From contig JACJID010000007.1 of NCBI GenBank assembly GCA_014138725.1, positions 1-64,000 on the forward strand: a stretch of 64,000 nt of DNA. The letters run 5' to 3'. Within the stretch, counting starts at the first letter, position 1, and every line of letters starts with the position of its first letter. Shown one piece after another: positions 9,342 through 17,688 of this stretch. The position numbers were made by a program, and so were the translations under genes. Below the pieces are notes generated by a model. It worked only from the letters and a program-made list of their open reading frames with translations, searched no databases and was not told the DNA's origin. This DNA comes from Kutzneria viridogrisea. Its GTDB lineage: Bacteria; Actinomycetota; Actinomycetes; Mycobacteriales; Pseudonocardiaceae.

Positions 9342-9983
9342 ATGCAGACCGGTGTCATCGCGGTACCCACCTACGATCTCGGGCAGTCTGTCGTCGACCA
9401 GCCGGTGGGCGATCCATTGAAAGTGGTGTGGCAGGTTCCACTGAGCGGGTTCCACACGCGCGCGACCCGGCTGGAGTCGGTGGCGGGCGTGGCAGTGTTG
9501 ATCTCCCCCGAGAACGGTGTGCTGACACCGAGTGCCGCGCCGCCCGACTTCGGCTCGGACCTGTGGCCGATCCCGGTGCGGATAGCGGGTTCGGCGTCTT
9601 CAGGGCAGATGATGCTGGTCGACCAGTCGGGCACGGTATACCGGCTCACCCCTGGGCGGACACCCGTGCCGGTATGGCGCGGGAATCGCCACCCTGACGA
9701 GCTCGGCGTGGTGGGACTGCCCGGCGGTCGCCTGCTCTCGTCGAGCTTCGACGAGTCGTGGGCACGGACCGAACTGATCGATGAGGCGAGCGGGCGAATC
9801 GCGTGGACCAGCCCTGTCTCCCTGTCGCCGACCCTGGTGGTGGGCGAACAACTGGTCGGCGAGGGATTCGGCCCGGTCACCGGCCTGATGTCACTCGACA
9901 TACGCACTGGTGAGCGGCGGTGGCGGCGTGAGGACCTGTGGTTGAGGCCAAACCTGATTGCGGTGGTCGGCCAGGTGCTGTGG
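9342..9983 (+). pseudogene. PQQ-like beta-propeller protein, broken by IS30
   Basis: From ATG 9342 about 214 residues read as repeated propeller blades: GVIAVPTYDLGQSVV, MMLVDQSGTVYRLTPG, ELIDEASGRIAWTSPVSLSP, MSLDIRTGERRWRREDLW. The frame enters the left end of the IS30 element at 9984 and its 3' part is absent: the sequence on the other side of the element is an IS3 relic. It is therefore a 5' fragment of a gene once twice this size. No signal peptide is visible, so the protein may have been cytosolic. Confidence 0.75.
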
Positions 9984-11185
9984 CTTAGATTCAACCGGTC
10001 AAGGCAACACACTCGGCGGGTGTGCGGAACCCCAAGCACTTTCGTGGCCTGGTGTTGAGTTTCCATGCGATCGCGTCCAACTCGTCCTGGCTCAGTGTCG
10101 CCAGGTTCGTACCCTTGGGCAGGTACTGCCGCAACAGCTTGTTGGTGTTCTCGTTCGTGCCCCGCTGCCACGGGCTCCGCGGCGCAGCGAAGAACACATC
10201 CACACCGGTGGCCGCTGTGAACCTCTTATGTGCAGCCAATTCCATGCCTCGGTCCCAAGTCAGCGTCCCGTGTAGGCGGGGATCGAGACCGGCGTAGGCC
10301 GCGATCAACGCATCGACGACCACCGTGGTGTGACGGCTGGCCAACTTCACGATCGCGAGGAACCGTGACTTGCGGTCGACCAGAGTCGCGATCTGACTGG
10401 TGTTCGACCCGAGTACCAGATCTCCCTCGAGGTGCCCGAGCGCACTCCGGTCCTCCGCGGTCGTGGGGCGCTCTTCGATCGAGCGGGCGTCGATGATCTG
10501 CGAGCGCCACTGCCCCTTTACAGTGTGCCGCTTGTTCTTCCTGATCGGCCGACCCGTCCGCAGCCGTTTGCACAACTCTCTGGGGACGACCTTCCAGCGG
10601 GTGGTGTAGATCGACCGGTAGATCGTCTCGTGACTGATTCTCATCGCAGGGTCGTCCCCGTGGTGCAGACGCAGGTGCCCGACGATCTGCTCAGGCGACC
10701 ACTCACCCTGTAGCAGCGCCACCACCACCTTGCGCAACGCGGGGCTACGGCTCAGCACGCACTTCTTCGGACGCCGCGCCTGATCGTGCGCCCGCTCCTG
10801 CGCAGTGACGGCACGATACCCGTCGCGTCCGCCGTTCCTACGCACTTCTCTGCTGATCGTGGAGACCGCGCGGCCCAGCAGCGTGGCGATTGTTTGGTAG
10901 GACTGGCCAGCATGCAGGCCACGGGAGATCTCTTCCCGCTCGCGCATGGTCAAGCACCCAGCACGGGCCGTGCGCTGTGCTGGAGCTATCCCGCCATGGT
11001 GCTTCAGCACGGTGAACACCGAACCAGGTGGTTTGCCGATTCCCCGGGAGATGTCGCTGATCGACTCGCCCGCCCGCCACCTCCGCCATAGCTCGTCCTT
11101 CATCTCGTCCGACATGCCCGGCCTGCCCAGTCGCGCCACGCACCCACCTCAAGCAGCACTGTTGCTCTGACCGGTTGAATCTAAG
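9984..11185 (-). mobile_element. IS30-family insertion sequence (intact)
   Basis: A 1202-bp element with near-perfect terminal inverted repeats: left CTTAGATTCAACCGGTCA, and the right end reads the same after reverse complement, continuing into a few mismatches before CAACA. It carries one full transposase. The bases outside the two repeats differ (GTGG versus ACGG), so there is no target-site duplication: the flanks come from two different loci (a beta-propeller gene and an IS3 element). Confidence 0.88.
9991..11139 (-). CDS. IS30-family transposase
   Basis: A 382-residue transposase of normal length. Two N-terminal helix-turn-helix regions ([20 protein letters not shown] and [20 protein letters not shown]) precede a DDE catalytic core: Asp in [10 protein letters not shown], Asp in LTWDRGMEL, Glu in [12 protein letters not shown]. 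The C-terminus runs into the left inverted repeat. Nothing suggests inactivation, so the element may still be mobile. Confidence 0.93.
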   Translation of the reverse strand: MARLGRPGMSDEMKDELWRRWRAGESISDISRGIGKPPGSVFTVLKHHGGIAPAQRTARAGCLTMREREEISRGLHAGQSYQTIATLLGRAVSTISREVRRNGGRDGYRAVTAQERAHDQARRPKKCVLSRSPALRKVVVALLQGEWSPEQIVGHLRLHHGDDPAMRISHETIYRSIYTTRWKVVPRELCKRLRTGRPIRKNKRHTVKGQWRSQIIDARSIEERPTTAEDRSALGHLEGDLVLGSNTSQIATLVDRKSRFLAIVKLASRHTTVVVDALIAAYAGLDPRLHGTLTWDRGMELAAHKRFTAATGVDVFFAAPRSPWQRGTNENTNKLLRQYLPKGTNLATLSQDELDAIAWKLNTRPRKCLGFRTPAECVALTG

Positions 11186-12009
11186 ACGGCTTTCTTCGCT
11201 CGGGAGACCCGGTGAACGTCTACCCGTTCATCGAGGCGGAGAACGCCAGCGATCGCGGCAACGTCAAGCGTGCCTGCGAACTGCTGAAGGTCTCCCGCGC
11301 CGCCTACTACGCCCACCACACCACCGGCCCCTGCCGACGTGTCCGCGACGACACCGCACTGACCGAGAAGATCGTCAAGATCCACGACGAGTCCCGGGGA
11401 ACCTACGGCACGCCACGAGTGCACGCCGAACTGCGGGCCCAGGGCCACCGGCACTCCCGCAAACGCATCGCCCGGCTGATCCTCACAGTCCGTGGCAGCG
11501 GGGCACGAACGAGAACACGAATGGCTTGCTGCGCCAGTACTTTCCCAAGGGAACCGACCTGTCACGCTGGAGTCGGGACGAGCTCGATGCCGTTGCCGCC
11601 GCGCTCAACAGTCGTCCACGCAAGACACTCGACTGGAAGACACCAGCCGAAGCACTGAACGAGCTGATACTCTCGCTTCAGTGAGCCGGTGTTGCGACGA
11701 CCGGTTGAACCTGAGCAATACACCTCCGGGCAGTACGCCCGGGCGGCCGGAGAGATCGGAGTCCGTCTGTCGGTCGGGCGCAAAGGGCAGTGCTGGGACA
11801 ATGCGGTCGCCGAGTCGTTCTTCGCCACCATCAAGACTGAGCTGCTCGACCGGCAGCCCTTGCACACCAAAGCCAAGGCACACAAGGCAATCTTCGAATA
11901 TGTCGAGGGCTGGTACAACACCCGCAGACGGCTTTCCAGCCTGGGCTACCTCAGCCCCGCCGCCTACGAAGCCATGCAGTCGCCCGCTCCTCGATCTGCA
12001 GTAGCCTGA
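11186..12009 (+). pseudogene. IS3-family element, scrambled remains of orfA and orfB
   Basis: Bases 11186-11215 encode the last residues of IS3 OrfA (TAFFARETR, stop), cut by the IS30 end. OrfB starts at GTG 11212 in a GTGA overlap ([20 protein letters not shown], then [20 protein letters not shown]) and is read to about 11486. An IS30 3' fragment then replaces the OrfB middle, and OrfB resumes at about 11716 (QYTSGQYARAAGEIGVRLSV, CWDNAVAESFFATIKTELLD) to the stop at 12009. The first two catalytic Asp are lost, the Glu is kept. Non-functional. Confidence 0.85.
11487..11715 (+). mobile_element. 3' end of a second, different IS30 element
   Basis: This segment encodes the last 66 residues of an IS30 transposase ([20 protein letters not shown] onward to ELILSLQ, stop at 11684) and ends in an inverted repeat GTGTTGC..GACCGGTTGAACCTGAG, similar but not identical to the ends of the intact IS30 nearby. 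The protein differs at many positions from the intact copy, so it is a separate element. Its first 950 bp or so are missing. Confidence 0.85.
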
Positions 12010-12049
12010 CCGCATATCGACCCTGTCCGTCGAATCGGGTCAACCCCAG

Positions 12050-12256
12050 GTGCCCCCCGGCCAACGGCACGTCGGCAAGCTCGTCACCGTCGTTATCGAG
12101 GACACCCACTTCCGCATCCCGCACGGTGAGGAAGAACTGGCAGTCCGCCCCCGTCGCAACCCTGGGCCCATCACTCGATTCAACGTCACCAGCGGAGAGA
12201 TCGCCCCGCGACGAAGTCAAGCATCTCCTGACGACAAACGGTCAAGTATGTCCTGA
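12050..12256 (+). pseudogene. Transposase C-terminal relic (IS481-like)
   Basis: A frame encoding GQRHVGKLVTVVIEDTHFRI and NPGPITRFNVT resembles the extreme C-terminus of IS481/integrase-core type transposases. Upstream parts are missing. Two direct copies of a 16-mer follow, GTCAAGCATCTCCTGA at 12216 and GTCAAGTATGTCCTGA at 12241 (14 of 16 identical), as found near ends of such elements. Family assignment is tentative. Confidence 0.5.
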
Positions 12257-12552
12257 GCCCTCACATTGACACCTCGGTTCAACGGTCGTGTATTACTCCA
12301 TCGAACTGCCGGCCAGACCTGAGTGCAGGGCAGGAAGTCCCTGTCGGCCGGACGGGACGTACGGTCCTGCTGAGGAGAGGAGGCAAGCCGCTGGCCTCCC
12401 ACGGCATGCCAGCCCTCGTGGTGAGCTGGAGCGCCGCAGGAGGCCGTGTCGAGGTGTCGCAAGGTTGAGAACATGACTGTGCCGCGTCCGGTGGCCGGCG
12501 GTTGTGGGCCGCCGCGGCGTAGTGCGTTTCCTGTCGCGATCTTGGCATCTCG
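12257..12552. other. Gene-free, hairpin-rich stretch
   Basis: No protein is recognisable. It contains many short inverted repeats: GCCGGCC/GGCCGG flanking 12310-12352, GGAGGC/GCCTCC near 12382-12402, CCAGC/GCTGG near 12409-12429. At 12325-12341 the minus strand reads GGGACTTCCTGCCCTGC, similar to the DosR-like motif described elsewhere, and GGGACGTACGGTCCT lies at 12353. A structured RNA or group II intron fragment is possible; I cannot decide. Confidence 0.35.
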
Positions 12553-12768
12553 TCAGTCGGTGCTGCCGTCCGCGAGGGAGTCAGTCGGGGCGCAGGGAAG
12601 CCTGTGGCGGTTGAGCGTCCGGATGACGGTCGCCACGCCGTGGATGATCAGAGCGAGCCCGAGCACCCGGGCCACGAAGCCAACCCATACGCTCAGTGCT
12701 CCGAGGACGAGTTCACGCAGCTGCCTGATGTCTTCGATCTGGTTCGCTGGGCCTTGGGGATAAGGCAT
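12553..12768 (-). CDS. Small membrane protein
   Basis: A 71-residue protein. The ATG at 12768 is preceded by AGGGAGG at ideal spacing, which is the best support that it is translated. A charged N-terminal helix (QIEDIRQLRELV) is followed by one or two membrane segments (LGALSVWVGFVARVLGLALI, then IHGVATVIRTL) and a basic end. No family is recognised. It lies beside relics of hydrogenase and transposase genes. Confidence 0.55.
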   Translation of the reverse strand: MPYPQGPANQIEDIRQLRELVLGALSVWVGFVARVLGLALIIHGVATVIRTLNRHRLPCAPTDSLADGSTD

Positions 12769-12909
12769 CAGAACCTCCCTGAAAGGTACGGTGAGGGGCT
12801 GTCAGGACGCGAGGCCGGCCGACCCGGTTCAGGAAGGGTATGCGCCGTTGGCACATCTCAGGCACATTTTCGCTACATCACAAGCACAACTGATGGGGTG
12901 GGACGCGCA

Positions 12910-13150
12910 TCGCCGGGACTCCGGCGCCGTCACCCTGAACGTGCGGAACACTCGGCCGATGGCTTGCTCGTCAAGGCCGCACACACGCAGGCGGGAACCA
13001 GAGCGACGATGTTGGGCTGTGCAACCGGCACGAAGCAGCCCCGGTCGAAGCCGGGGCACAGCGCGCGCAACCGGCGTGCGTCACCGGGCCGTGGCGGGGT
13101 GTGCCGTTGCCGACCAGCACGCAGGTCAGTCCGCCGAGTTCGGCCTGCCT
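12910..13150 (-). pseudogene. Decayed group 3b hydrogenase small-subunit relic
   Basis: On the minus strand, frames joined by shifts read GLTCVLVGNGTPRHGPVTHA, GC, then CPGFDRGCF and QPNIVALV, then CGLDEQAIGRVFRTF and RVTAPESRR. The intact HydD at 56.1-56.8 kb has [63 protein letters not shown]. The match is unmistakable, but there are at least two frameshifts and one cluster Cys (IPCLGP) has become Arg (TPRHGP). Only the C-terminal 85 residues or so remain. Confidence 0.82.
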
Positions 13151-13879
13151 GGTACGACCGGGAACTCCAGAGCCATAAGTGGAGCCTATGGGAAGTTGAG
13201 ATTGTTCCGGAAGTTCCGGTTCCCGACATAGTGACCGGACGGTCGGTCACCTACTCGCCGACCAACCGGCAGCGATCCGAGGCCGACCGCCCCGACCGGG
13301 CGGGACCGAGTTCGCCACGCCGGAGCCAAGCAGGTGGTCCACAAGACCGCCCGACTACGCGCGGCTGAGATTGGAATGCGCTTTCCGCCGGTGCACCGTC
13401 GCTGCTGGTACCGGTGTTCGCACTTGGGGGTATGACACCATCTCATGGCCGAACTCGAATTTCGCCACCTGCGGGTGGTACGCGCGGTCGCCGAGGCGGG
13501 CAGCGTCAACCGGGCCGCCACCCAACTCGGGATCAGCCAGCCCGGACTGACCGCGCAGCTCAAGCGGATCGAGCGGGTCCTGGGCGGCGAACTGTTCAAG
13601 CGCGGCCCGGATGGCGCTCAGCCGACCGCGCTGGGCAGCTTCGTGCTCAACCGGGCCGACGCGGTGCTGGCCGACCTGCGTGCGCTGGTGGTCAACGCGC
13701 GCCAGCGCAGCGGGGCTGACCAGCGGACACTGCTGCGGGTGGGCAGCATCCCGCTCACCATGCTCGGCAGGTTCCTCCGGCATCTGCACCTGGCCGCACC
13801 CGAACTCGACGTGCGCACCTGTGTCGAACCCTCTGGTTCGGTGTTGCTGAAGTTGTTGGCCACCAAACGAATTGATCTA

Positions 13880-14777
13880 AAGGTTGTCCCGTATTGATCA
13901 AGAGTGTTGGCGGGCATGGGTGACAGCGGCCTTGTCTGCTGTCGGGGGCCGCTCAGGCCGTCATGGACAGATTGCGCATCTGCGCGATGCCTCGGGTGGC
14001 GTGCCAGACACCGTCGCGTGTGCGGCGGCAGTTGCGCAGGATGTTCCAGGACTTCATGTGTGCCAGGGCGTGCTCTACCCGTGCGCGGACGCTCTTGTGG
14101 ACGGTGTTGAGGTCTTCTTTCCATTGCGGCAGCGGTGGTTGTCCCTTGCGGGGCTGGCGGTAGGGCATGATCACCCCTGGGTTGCCCTGGTAGCCGCCGT
14201 CCGCCAGCACGTTCGCGCTCCGGCACTGCTCATCGACGCCGGAGTCGGTGTAGGCGCGGCAGTCGTTGCGGTTGCCCGGCGTGGGTTCGCCGACCGCGAC
14301 CACCAGGCGGGTATTGGCGTCGATGACGACCTGCATGGTCACCGAATAGCGGTAGTTCTTCGACGAGGCGGACATGCCGCGGTCGTGGGTGGGCACCAGC
14401 GTGCCGTCCACGATCAGCACGGTGTCCGGGCCGTGCTCGCGGGTCACCGGCGCGAGCGCCAGCAGCGGCGCCAGGTGATCCACCACGCGGTTCGCGGCCG
14501 ACTTCGAGATCCCAAACAACAGCGCGACCTGCCGAAACGTTAGATTCGTCCGGTAGTACACCGCCACCAGCAACACCCGATCCGCCAGCGACAAGCCCCA
14601 CCGCCGGCCGGTGCCGGTCTGCTCACCACCCCGACGGGCCACGATCCGCACGAGCTTGCGAAACACCCGCACCGACACGCCCGTGAACACCGGCACCCAC
14701 TCCGGCCGGTCCGCACTGATCACCTGCTCCACATCACGATCATCGATCTTGCCGAGACGGCGTTACGGGACAACCTT
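13880..14777 (-). mobile_element. IS5-family (IS427-like) insertion sequence
   Basis: An 898-bp element with inverted repeats AAGGTTGTCCCGTA at the left end and the exact reverse complement at the right. It is flanked by a TA duplication (13878-13879 and 14778-14779), as expected for the IS427 group. One transposase fills it. The restored LysR frame on excision confirms the ends. Confidence 0.9.
13953..14732 (-). CDS. IS5-family transposase
   Basis: A 259-residue transposase with an N-terminal helix-turn-helix (TNLTFRQVALLFGISKSAAN) and a DDE_4-type core: Asp in VLIVDGTLVPTHD, Asp in NVLADGGYQGNPGVI, and Glu in VRARVEHALAHMKSW. Length and motifs are complete, so it is probably functional. 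Confidence 0.92.
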   Translation of the reverse strand: MEQVISADRPEWVPVFTGVSVRVFRKLVRIVARRGGEQTGTGRRWGLSLADRVLLVAVYYRTNLTFRQVALLFGISKSAANRVVDHLAPLLALAPVTREHGPDTVLIVDGTLVPTHDRGMSASSKNYRYSVTMQVVIDANTRLVVAVGEPTPGNRNDCRAYTDSGVDEQCRSANVLADGGYQGNPGVIMPYRQPRKGQPPLPQWKEDLNTVHKSVRARVEHALAHMKSWNILRNCRRTRDGVWHATRGIAQMRNLSMTA

Positions 14778-15364
14778 TAGCGGTGCTGGAGCGATTCGAC
14801 GGTATCCAACCGCATCACCTGCTCGGATTGTCGGTGCGCACGATGGTCACCGAGCCAGTCTTCGTCGGAGTGGCCGACGGCCACCCGGCGGTCCGCGACG
14901 GAATGATCGACCTGGCCGACCTGGCTGGCTGCGAGTGGGTGCTGCCGCCGCCGCACGAGAACGCCGCGCGGATGCGGTTCCTGGACGCGTGCGAGTCAGC
15001 CGGGTTCACTCCGAAGGTCCGCCACTACACCTCCGACGCGGTCACCGCGCGTGCCATGGTCGAGGCGGGCTGCGTGTGCATGGCGGCGCCCAGTTTCCGG
15101 TCCAGTGGCGGTGTCTCGGCCTTCCCGCTGCGCGGCGACCCGCTGCGGGCCGAGGTGCTGTTCGCCATGCGCGCCAACGACACACTGGACCCGACCGACC
15201 GGTTCTTCCACTGTGCCGCACTGGCCTACCGGGCCGGCGTGGCGGCGAACCCGCACTTCCAGCGCTGGTGGGACGAGCATCCCCAAGAGCACGCGGAGTT
15301 GGACGCGGCGATCACCACCGGTGCGAACACCGATCCATAAAGTGCGCGTTATCCCCATCGGGGA

Positions 15365-17143
15365 TTACCAGCTCACTTCCGGTCCGATCGATGCTCGCTT
15401 GGTCTTCATCCCCCTCGCAGATGTGGTCGAGCGCCGCGCGGGCTTGGATCGGGCGGTCTCCCGGGCGTGGTCACGGACCAGGTCGTGGAACCTGTACCGG
15501 CCCAGCGCCGGCTGGCCGAGCAGGTTCACGTCGACGAGGTCCTCCAGAAGCCGGGTCGTCCGCTCGATGCCGGCGTCGGCGATCGCAGCCGGGGCGATGT
15601 CCACGCCGGGGAAGTCGCCAAGCAATCGGTACAGCCGTTTGTGCTCGGGGCTGAGCCGGCGGTAGGACAGGGTCAGCGCGTTGCCGACGCTGCGGTCGCC
15701 GGCGCTGAGTGCGGGCAGCCGACGGTGGTCGTCCCGCAGCAACGACAGCAGGTGCTCAACCGTCCAGAGTGGACGGTCACGGAACCGACTGGCGGCAATC
15801 CTGAGAGCCAGCGGCAGGAATCCGCACAGCGCGGCGATCTCGTGCACTTCGTGGGCGTGCCCGGCGAGGCGACGCTTCCCCGCCACACGGGCGAACAGGT
15901 CGACTGCCTCCGGCCCGGACAGCACGCCCAGCGGCGTCATGCCGACCGCGTCCAGGCTGGTCAGATGGCTGCGGCTGGTGATAAGGAGCCGGCAGTCGGC
16001 GCCGCCGCCCGGCAGCAGCGGGCGGACCTGGGCGGCGTCGGCGACGTCGTCCAGCACGACCAGGATGCTCCGCCCGACCAGCAGCGACCGCCACAGCGCC
16101 GCGCTCTCGTCCAGCCGGTCGGGGATCCGGTGGCCGTTGACCCCGAGCTGCCGGAGCAGGGCGGCCTGCGCGGTCAGCGGCGCGTGCTTGCTGTGCGTGC
16201 GCAGGTCGACGAACAGCTGGCCGTCGGGAAACCACTCCCCCAGGCGGTGGCCGAGGCGGACGGCCAGTGTGGTCTTGCCGATGCCGGCCATGCCGCTGAG
16301 CGCGTGCACACCGTTGCCGCTCGTGGTCAGCAGCCTCTCCACGAGCTGGTCGGTCTCCATGTCCCGGCCCACGAAGTCGTGCACGTCGCGGGGTAGGAAG
16401 TTGTGGCCGGCCGGGGCATCACGGGGCGACACCTCCTGCCGCAGCACGGTCAGCTGCGCGGCCCGGAGCTCGGGGCCGGGCTCGATGCCCAGCTCCGCGG
16501 ACAGCCGGGTCGACAGGTTCTCGTACAGCTTCAGCGCGCCGGCCTGCTGCCCGTCGCCGGCCAGCGCCGTCATCAGCCGCGCGTGCAGGCCCTCATGCAG
16601 CGGCTCGTCCTCCCGCACGGCTTCCAGCCGAACGATGGTCTGCTCGTGCCGGCCGAGCAGCCGGCCGACATCGGCCAGGGCCAGCGTCGCGGACAGCCGC
16701 TGCCGTGACAGCACGTCCACGACCGGCCCCGTCTGTTCGTGGCCGGCGAGCACCGGACCACGCCAGCAGTCCAGGGCCTGCTGGTAGGTGTCGTACGCGG
16801 CTTCCAGGTCGCCGGCCTCATAGTCAGCCCGCGCCTGCGCGGTGAGTCGGCCGAACTGCAGGAGATCCAGCTGCTCGGGGGCGAGGTCCAGTTGGTAGAC
16901 GCCGCGGCCCACGGCGGACAGTCGCAGCTCCGGGCCGCACAGCAGGCGCAGCCGCCGCACGTAGCGGTTCACCAGCTCGCCATGCGACGCGGGCGGGCGG
17001 CCGGTCCACAGCGCGTCGGCCACGCTGGCTAGCGACAGCGGGCGGTTGGCCGACAGCGCGAGCAGACCCAGCAGCCGCGCCTCTCGGGTGTCGCCCAGCG
17101 ACAGCACCTGGCCGTCGTACTCGACGACCAGCGGCCCCAGCAC
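15365..17143 (-). CDS. SARP/BTAD-family regulator with NB-ARC ATPase domain
   Basis: A 592-residue AfsR-like regulator. An OmpR-like winged helix (about 1-90, LLALSANRPLSLASVADALW, VNRYVRRLRLL) is followed by the bacterial transcriptional activation domain (about 95-235), then an NB-ARC ATPase (about 265-540) with P-loop GMAGIGKTT, LLVGRSILVVLDDVADA as Walker B, and LITSRSH. It lacks the C-terminal TPR region of full AfsR. The GTG start lies 29 bp after the hydrogenase protease stop on the same strand, so it may be cotranscribed with the hydrogenase operon. Targets unknown. Confidence 0.88.
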   Translation of the reverse strand: MLGPLVVEYDGQVLSLGDTREARLLGLLALSANRPLSLASVADALWTGRPPASHGELVNRYVRRLRLLCGPELRLSAVGRGVYQLDLAPEQLDLLQFGRLTAQARADYEAGDLEAAYDTYQQALDCWRGPVLAGHEQTGPVVDVLSRQRLSATLALADVGRLLGRHEQTIVRLEAVREDEPLHEGLHARLMTALAGDGQQAGALKLYENLSTRLSAELGIEPGPELRAAQLTVLRQEVSPRDAPAGHNFLPRDVHDFVGRDMETDQLVERLLTTSGNGVHALSGMAGIGKTTLAVRLGHRLGEWFPDGQLFVDLRTHSKHAPLTAQAALLRQLGVNGHRIPDRLDESAALWRSLLVGRSILVVLDDVADAAQVRPLLPGGGADCRLLITSRSHLTSLDAVGMTPLGVLSGPEAVDLFARVAGKRRLAGHAHEVHEIAALCGFLPLALRIAASRFRDRPLWTVEHLLSLLRDDHRRLPALSAGDRSVGNALTLSYRRLSPEHKRLYRLLGDFPGVDIAPAAIADAGIERTTRLLEDLVDVNLLGQPALGRYRFHDLVRDHARETARSKPARRSTTSARGMKTKRASIGPEVSW

Positions 17144-17172
17144 GCCGATCCGCAGTCCGGAACCAGGGAGGT

Positions 17173-17688
17173 TCAGCTGTGCCTGTTGACCAGGGACTTG
17201 TGGTGGAAATCAGTGCACCACGCCTGGACAGCGGCCATGGCCGCGGGCACTGTCCGTGCGACGGACGGGCTGAGTGTGAGGCCGAGGCTGGTCGTGGCAA
17301 CCTGTATCCCGATCAGGACCGCATGAGCGGGCAGAACGCCGGTCAGGCGGGCGGCACCGATCATGTCGGCGAGCCCGACCTGGTGCACCGTCACGTGGGT
17401 GCCCGTGGTGGCGCGCAGCAGGTCATCCGCGTAGGTGTGCAGGCTGCCGGGCGGTGCGCCGACGTCCACGGCGTCGACGATCACAAGTGCTCGCGCCGTG
17501 GCGACCAGTGGGAGCAGTTCCAGTCCTTGTGTTCCACCGTCAACGACCTCGGTCTCCGGTGGCAGGCCGGTAGCGCCGTCGAGCGCCTGGACGACGCGCA
17601 CCCCGATCCCGTCGTCGCTGAGCAGGATGTTCCCGATCCCGAGCACCAGCAGGGGATGCCGCGCGCCGCCGGTGTGCGTGCTGGTCAT
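17173..17688 (-). CDS. [NiFe]-hydrogenase maturation protease (group 1 type)
   Basis: A 171-residue endopeptidase that removes the C-terminal peptide of the large subunit after nickel insertion. The N-terminus shows LLVLGIGNILLSDDGIGVRV, the HybD/HyaD nickel-recognition signature GxGNxLxxDDGxG, and VVDGGTQGLELLP; the third ligand-type His is in VHQVGLADM. The start chosen (ATG 17688) gives an ATGA overlap with the large-subunit stop, indicating coupling. It is probably specific for the upstream large subunit. Confidence 0.92.
   Translation of the reverse strand: MTSTHTGGARHPLLVLGIGNILLSDDGIGVRVVQALDGATGLPPETEVVDGGTQGLELLPLVATARALVIVDAVDVGAPPGSLHTYADDLLRATTGTHVTVHQVGLADMIGAARLTGVLPAHAVLIGIQVATTSLGLTLSPSVARTVPAAMAAVQAWCTDFHHKSLVNRHS

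Larger units (their letters stand above)
13445..15340 (+). pseudogene. LysR-family regulator interrupted by an IS element
   Basis: The 5' part (13445-13879) encodes a LysR helix-turn-helix: MAELEFRHLRVVRAVAEAGS, VNRAATQLGISQPGLTAQLK, through ATKRIDL. The 3' part (14780-15340) encodes the rest of the substrate-binding domain (AVLERFDGIQPHHLLGLSVR, then VGVADGHPAVRDGMIDLADL to the stop). Removing 13880-14777 plus one TA copy rejoins the frame exactly (codon CTA then GCG), giving a 331-residue protein. The current gene is broken, but the break is a single clean insertion. Confidence 0.9.

Noticed and set aside
7811-9370. A 519-residue minus-strand frame opposite the AraC and DHFR-like genes
   Set aside because: Shadow of two recognised plus-strand genes.
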